From NCBI GenBank assembly GCA_036555665.1, contig DATBKW010000253.1, forward strand, positions 1 to 16,672: 16,672 nt of DNA, written 5' to 3'. The notes below the pieces were generated by a model, which worked only from the letters and a program-made list of their open reading frames with translations, was not told where the DNA came from and did no database searches. The DNA comes from JAOPZW01 sp036555665. GTDB lineage: Bacteria; Actinomycetota; Thermoleophilia; Solirubrobacterales; Solirubrobacteraceae. Numbering within the stretch: position 1 is the stretch's first letter; each line of letters starts with the position of its first letter. Below are positions 13,089 to 16,672 of the stretch, one piece after another. Position numbers and translations under genes: made by a program.

Positions 13089-14748
13089 GGGCGACCTCGC
13101 GGGGGCGGATGCGCCGCAGCGCGTGCATGACGTCGTCGCCCCCGCGACCGAAGTGATCGTGCAGCCTCGCGTAGTGCTCGTAGAGCGCGTCGTAGGCATC
13201 GGCGCGCACCGCGTCGGGCACGTAGGCATCGCGCGTGACGCTGGCCATCGCCGCCGACGCGGCGTAGATGTCCGGGTAGGCGCGCGCCGCCACCGCCGCG
13301 AACATCGCCGATCCGAGCGCCGGCCCCTGCTCGGAGGCGATCAGGTGCAGCGGCATCCGCGTCACGTCGGCGTAGATCTGCATGATCACCGGGTTCTTCA
13401 GCAGCCCGCCGGCGACGAACAGCTCGGTGGCCGGCGTACCGGCCGTCGCGAACGTCTCGAGGATCATGCGCGTGCCGAAGGCGGTCGCCTCGATCAGCGC
13501 GCGGTAGATGTCCTCGGCGCGGGTGGCCAGGGTCAGCCCGAGGATCAGCCCGCTGAGGTTGTGGTCCACGAGCACGGAGCGGTTGCCGTTGTTCCAGTCC
13601 AGCGCGATCAGCCCGTGCGCGCCGACCTCCTGCTCGCCCGCGAGCTGCGACAGGTAGCCGTGGACGTCGAGTCCGCGGGCACGGGCCTCCTCGTGGTAGC
13701 GCGGGGGCACGGCCTGGTCGACGAACCAGCCGAAGATGTCGCCGACGCCGGTCTGCCCGGCCTCGTAGCCCCAGAGCCCGGGGACGATCCCGCCGTCGAC
13801 CACGCCGCACATCCCGGGGACCTCGACGACGTGGTCGCCGTTCATCACGTGGCAGGTCGACGTGCCCATGATCATCAGCATCTGGCCGGGGCCCACGGCG
13901 CCCGCGGCGGGCGCGGTGACGTGCGCGTCGACGTTGCCGACGGCCACGGCGATCCCCGGGGGCAGCCCGGTCCACGCGGCGGCCTGCGCGGTCAGGCCGC
14001 CGGCCCGCCCGCCCAGCGGCGACAGCTCCCCGCCGATCTTCTCGCTCACGAAGTTGCCGAAGCGCTCGTCGAGCGCGCGCAGGTAGTCCTCGGAGGGATA
14101 GCCGCCGTCCTGATGGATCGCCTTGTAGCCGGCGGTGCAGGTGTTGCGCGTCTCGCGCCCGCAGAGCTGCCAGATGATCCAGTCCGCGCCCTCCACCCAG
14201 CGCTCCATGCGCGCGTAGATCTCGGGGTCCTCCTCGAGGACCTGCAGCGCCTTGGCGAACTCCCACTCGGAGGAGATCAGGCCGCCGTAGCGCGCGAGCC
14301 AGGGCTCGCCGCGCTCGCGCGCCAGCGCGTTGATGCGGTCGGCCTGACCCTGGGCGGCGTGGTGCTTCCACAGCTTGGGCCAGGCGTGCGGGCGGTCGGC
14401 GAGGTCGGGCACCTGGCACAGCGGCGTGCCGTCGGCGAGCACCGGCAGCGGGGTGGAGGCCGTGAAGTCGGTGGCGATCCCGATCACCTGCTCGGGCGCG
14501 ATGCCGGCGTCCGCCACGGCCGCCGGCACCGCCTGGCGCAGGACCTCGAGCCAATCGTCGGGGTCCTGCAGCGCCCACTGGGCCGGTAGTTGCGCCCCGC
14601 CGCCGGGAAGCGCGCGCTCGATCACGCCGTTGGCGTAGTCGTGCACGGCGGAGCCGAGCTCGGCGCCGTCCTCCACGCGGACGACGACGGCGCGACCCGA
14701 GAGCGTCCCGAAGTCGACGCCGATGACGCACTCTGGACCCCCGGCCAT
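13081..14748 (-). CDS. araB: L-ribulokinase (FGGY family)
   Basis: This 555-residue kinase phosphorylates L-ribulose at O5 using ATP. The N-terminal FGGY domain begins GVDFGTLSGRAVVV (10-23, phosphate-1 loop), with IATDFTAST at 91-99. The ribulokinase-type GYKA (207-210) and GNVDAHV with the probable catalytic base D274 follow. GTSTCHVM at 295-302 is the second phosphate loop, and FVAGGLLKNPVIMQIYADV followed by ASEQGPALGSA forms the adenosine site. Length and motifs match ribulokinase rather than xylulokinase (about 480-500 residues). ATG 14748 lies three bases after the transporter ATPase stop, behind a GGGGG stretch. The end overlaps araD by eight bases. It appears complete, with no missing catalytic residues that I can see. 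Confidence 0.93.
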   Translation of the reverse strand: MAGGPECVIGVDFGTLSGRAVVVRVEDGAELGSAVHDYANGVIERALPGGGAQLPAQWALQDPDDWLEVLRQAVPAAVADAGIAPEQVIGIATDFTASTPLPVLADGTPLCQVPDLADRPHAWPKLWKHHAAQGQADRINALARERGEPWLARYGGLISSEWEFAKALQVLEEDPEIYARMERWVEGADWIIWQLCGRETRNTCTAGYKAIHQDGGYPSEDYLRALDERFGNFVSEKIGGELSPLGGRAGGLTAQAAAWTGLPPGIAVAVGNVDAHVTAPAAGAVGPGQMLMIMGTSTCHVMNGDHVVEVPGMCGVVDGGIVPGLWGYEAGQTGVGDIFGWFVDQAVPPRYHEEARARGLDVHGYLSQLAGEQEVGAHGLIALDWNNGNRSVLVDHNLSGLILGLTLATRAEDIYRALIEATAFGTRMILETFATAGTPATELFVAGGLLKNPVIMQIYADVTRMPLHLIASEQGPALGSAMFAAVAARAYPDIYAASAAMASVTRDAYVPDAVRADAYDALYEHYARLHDHFGRGGDDVMHALRRIRPREVARG

Positions 14749-14751
14749 GTG

Positions 14752-15573
14752 TCAGCCCCCGGCGGCTCGGGCTGCTTGGCGCGCGCGCCGGTACTCCTCG
14801 ACCACGATCTCGGTCAACTCCTCGACCGATGTCTCCGAGGTCGGCTTGTCCAGCGAGATCACGCCGTCCTGGATGAGGTTGACGCGATCGCACGCGGTCA
14901 GCACGTGCACGTAGTTGTGGAGGACCATGATCATCGAGACCTGGCCCTCCTCCTTGAGGCGCGCGATCAGGTCGAGGATCAGAGCGCCCTCCTTGGCGCC
15001 CATCGCGGCCAGCGGCTCGTCGAGCAGCAGGATGTCCGCGTCGGAGTGCACGGTGCGCGCGACGGCGATCGCCTGGCGCTGGCCACCGGACAATCGCGCG
15101 ACCGGCACGTTGAGCCGCGGGACGTTGACGCCGATGTCGTCGAGCGCCGCGCGCGTCTCCTTGCGCATGATGCCGTTGGCCAGGAACGGCAGGGGGCTCT
15201 TGAGCTTCTCCCGGCGCAGGAACATGTTGTGGAAGACCGACAGCTCGTCGATGAGCGCGAGGTCCTGGTAGACGGCGTCGATGCCGAGCGTCCGAGCCTG
15301 GTCGACGCTGCGCGGCTCGTAGGGCTCGCCGCGCAGGAACATCTGCCCCGCGTCCGGTCGCTGGAAGCCGCAGATGATCTTCATCAGCGTCGACTTGCCC
15401 GCGCCGTTGTCGCCGAGCAGGCCGAGCACCTCACCCTTGCGCAGGTGCATGTTGATGTCGCGCAGCGCCGTGACCGGGCCGAACCTCTTGCTGACGTGCT
15501 CGATGCGCAGGACGTCGTCGGATGCCGTCGCCGGCGCGACGACGTGCTCGCCGGTGATTCCGGATTCAGCCAA
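14752..15573 (-). CDS. Sugar ABC transporter ATP-binding protein, single ATPase domain (CUT2/FrcA type)
   Basis: This 273-residue cytosolic ATPase powers sugar uptake through the adjacent permease. It has Walker A GDNGAGKST at 54-62, a Q-loop at VYQDLALID (101-109), signature LSGGQRQ at 161-167, Walker B ILLLDE at 181-186, and the switch histidine H219 in VLHN. Only one nucleotide-binding domain is present, whereas AraG/RbsA-type CUT2 ATPases have two (about 500 residues); it should therefore act as a homodimer like fructose-importer FrcA-type proteins. I chose TTG 15573, which overlaps the permease stop by eight bases (TTGGCTGA) and follows GAAAGGGG by seven bases. An ATG at 15603 would add ten residues (MSHACERGRA) but has no Shine-Dalgarno sequence. 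L-arabinose as substrate is inferred from context. Confidence 0.88.
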   Translation of the reverse strand: MAESGITGEHVVAPATASDDVLRIEHVSKRFGPVTALRDINMHLRKGEVLGLLGDNGAGKSTLMKIICGFQRPDAGQMFLRGEPYEPRSVDQARTLGIDAVYQDLALIDELSVFHNMFLRREKLKSPLPFLANGIMRKETRAALDDIGVNVPRLNVPVARLSGGQRQAIAVARTVHSDADILLLDEPLAAMGAKEGALILDLIARLKEEGQVSMIMVLHNYVHVLTACDRVNLIQDGVISLDKPTSETSVEELTEIVVEEYRRARQAARAAGG

Positions 15574-16627
15574 CGCCCGACCCCTTTCGCACGCGTGCGA
15601 CATAGGTGTTGGCGGCCATCGCGATGATGATCGCCAGGCCCAGGTAGAAGCTCAGGTAGTCGGCGTTGACGCCCTTGATGATCAGCCCGTCGCGCAGTAC
15701 CCCGAGGAACATCGCGCCGATAAGGGCTCCGACCACCGTGCCCGATCCCCCGGCCAGCAGCGTGCCGCCGATGACCGCGGCCGAGATCCCGTCGAAGAGC
15801 ACCTCGTTGGCTCCGGACGGGTCGGGCTGCACAGAGCTGGTGCGGACCGCCTCGAGCACGCCGACCAGGCCGGCGAGCGTGGCGCACATGATGAAGTTGC
15901 GGATGATGACCAGCCGCACCTTCACGCCGGCCTCGGCGGCGCCGAGCCGGTTGCCGCCGACGGCGACCGTGTAAACGCCCCAGCGTGTAAGCGTCAGGAC
16001 GATCTGGAGCACGACGATGATCACGAGCGCCCAGATCAGCTCGGAGTACGTGCCGGCGCCGAAGATCCTGGCGAAGGTGGTCACCTCCGCGACGTTCGTG
16101 CCGGGCGTGTCGACGGGCTGGGCGTGCGAGATGATCAGCGTGAGTCCCTCGATCGTGAACAACATGCCGAGGGTCGTGATGAACGAGTTGATCCCGACGA
16201 CGGCGGTGAAGAACCCGTTGATGAGCCCGATCACCATGCAGCACACCATCGCCAGGATGAGCGAGGCGATCAGCGGCACGCCGCCGTTGTTGAACTCGTA
16301 GAAGATGAACGGGGCGGCGAGGTAGACGGCGCCGATCGAAAGGTCGATCTCGCCGTTGATCATGAGGAAGACCTCGCCCGCGGCGAGGATCGCGAACGGC
16401 GCGAAGTAGGGCAGCAGCGTCTTGAAGTTGCCGCTCGTCGCGAACTTGTCCGCCGTGATCGTGAAGTAGAGGATCGTCAGCACCGTGATGACGATCACGC
16501 TGCCCTCGCGCAGCGTCAGGAAGCGCTTGACAAGCGTCCAGGCGCCCGAGGCAAGGGCCCGGCTGGTCGCCGGGCCCTTTTCGGTGGTCTCGGTTGACGG
16601 GGGCTGGCTGCCGGCTTCGACGGCCAC
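15566..16627 (-). CDS. Sugar ABC transporter permease (CUT2 family, AraH/RbsC-like)
   Basis: This 353-residue integral membrane protein forms the translocation channel for a monosaccharide importer. After a polar cytosolic extension of about 40 residues (richer in Ser/Thr/Pro than usual) come eight to ten hydrophobic segments, for example at 43-59, 72-90, 117-140 and 197-213. Family hallmarks are NGEIDLSIGA at 91-100, INSFITTLGML at 146-156, the cytoplasmic coupling loop AVGGNRLGAAEAGV at 222-235, and a glycine-rich segment IGGTLLAGGSGTVVGALIG at 286-304. GTG 16627 is three bases after the preceding stop, with AAGG a short distance upstream. The gene overlaps the ATPase gene by eight bases. 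One permease gene is present, so a homodimer is expected. Pentose (L-arabinose) transport is inferred from the catabolic genes downstream. Confidence 0.9.
   Translation of the reverse strand: MAVEAGSQPPSTETTEKGPATSRALASGAWTLVKRFLTLREGSVIVITVLTILYFTITADKFATSGNFKTLLPYFAPFAILAAGEVFLMINGEIDLSIGAVYLAAPFIFYEFNNGGVPLIASLILAMVCCMVIGLINGFFTAVVGINSFITTLGMLFTIEGLTLIISHAQPVDTPGTNVAEVTTFARIFGAGTYSELIWALVIIVVLQIVLTLTRWGVYTVAVGGNRLGAAEAGVKVRLVIIRNFIMCATLAGLVGVLEAVRTSSVQPDPSGANEVLFDGISAAVIGGTLLAGGSGTVVGALIGAMFLGVLRDGLIIKGVNADYLSFYLGLAIIIAMAANTYVARVRKGSGVG
15581..15588 (-). promoter_or_regulatory. Ribosome binding site supporting a TTG start for the transporter ATPase
   Basis: GAAAGGGG on the minus strand lies seven bases before TTG 15573, near the end of the permease gene. 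The competing ATG at 15603 has no purine-rich stretch in front of it. Confidence 0.5.
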
Positions 16628-16630
16628 GGG

Positions 16631-16672
16631 TCAGGCCTTGGTCACACCAGCCGACGATGAACTGCCCTCGAA
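16631..16672 (-). CDS. C-terminal end of an upstream gene, probably the sugar-binding protein (partial)
   Basis: The reverse strand from the window edge reads 13 codons, FEGSSSSAGVTKA, then TGA, ending three bases before the permease GTG. The length is far too short to identify by sequence. The position, directly ahead of a CUT2 permease and otherwise missing its partner, makes a solute-binding lipoprotein the likely identity. This is inference from gene order alone; the frame itself is open to the window edge. Confidence 0.4.
   Translation of the reverse strand, partial: FEGSSSSAGVTKA

Larger units (their letters stand above)
3658..16672 (-). other. Predicted L-arabinose polymer-utilisation operon
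   Basis: Ten complete genes and one gene end run in the same direction. Junctions, in transcription order, are: 3 nt, 8-nt overlap, 3 nt, 8-nt overlap, 44-nt overlap, 5 nt, 38 nt, 53 nt, 4-nt overlap, 4-nt overlap. I found no candidate terminator or convincing promoter between them. The products cover extracellular arabinose release, anomer conversion, import, isomerisation, phosphorylation and epimerisation. The two visible gaps precede the two exported enzymes and each has its own strong ribosome binding site. The main promoter and any regulator must lie to the right of the window. Confidence 0.75.

Noticed and set aside
12965..14893. A 642-codon minus-strand open frame over araB
   Set aside because: It is the shifted frame of araB, arginine-rich and without motifs, whereas the frame ending at 13081 shows a full ribulokinase.
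1..16672. tRNA, rRNA, CRISPR array, insertion sequence or phage genes
   Set aside because: I looked on both strands and found no cloverleaf-like gene, regularly spaced repeats, transposase or integrase motifs; nearly every base lies in an assigned gene.

Overview
The window is very GC-rich (about 70% by eye, with strong G/C preference at third codon positions) and is packed with genes that overlap or nearly touch. Gene families, GTG/TTG starts, long secreted proteins and a small TIG-like secreted protein with an 'RATRRGTF' strand all suggest a high-GC actinomycetote. Thermoleophilia (Solirubrobacterales) is my best guess; this is inference from style, not a database result.

Layout. Positions 1-76 are a leader with a strong 8-bp GC hairpin. 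Positions 77-3661 (+) encode a secreted, multidomain M36 (fungalysin-type) zinc metallopeptidase. Everything from 3658 to 16672 lies on the minus strand and reads as one co-directional unit. In transcription order (right to left) it holds: the last codons of an upstream gene, probably a sugar-binding protein; a CUT2-type sugar ABC permease; a single-domain sugar ABC ATPase; ribulokinase AraB; L-ribulose-5-phosphate 4-epimerase AraD; L-arabinose isomerase AraA; a cytosolic aldose 1-epimerase; a secreted aldose 1-epimerase; a secreted three-LamG GH51-type alpha-L-arabinofuranosidase; an isocitrate lyase/PEP-mutase-family protein; and a small secreted protein. The last gene's stop overlaps the stop of the convergent metallopeptidase by 4 bp.

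How it works together. The secreted arabinofuranosidase would release L-arabinose from arabinan or arabinoxylan. The secreted mutarotase would equilibrate the released sugar outside the membrane, and the ABC transporter would import it. The cytosolic mutarotase, AraA, AraB and AraD would then turn it into D-xylulose 5-phosphate for the pentose phosphate pathway. This is a polymer-to-central-metabolism L-arabinose operon. The promoter and any regulator (AraC, GntR or LacI type) lie outside the window.

Less expected parts: a secreted mutarotase paired with the GH51 enzyme; a PEP-mutase-family enzyme and an orphan TIG-like secreted protein, each coupled by an ATGA overlap at the end of the operon; an identical 10-bp word in the only two intergenic leaders of the operon, both in front of secreted-enzyme genes; and a one-domain ATPase where enteric arabinose transporters use a two-domain one. 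I saw no RNA genes, insertion sequences, prophage genes or CRISPR arrays. There is no gene-free stretch longer than 76 bases.
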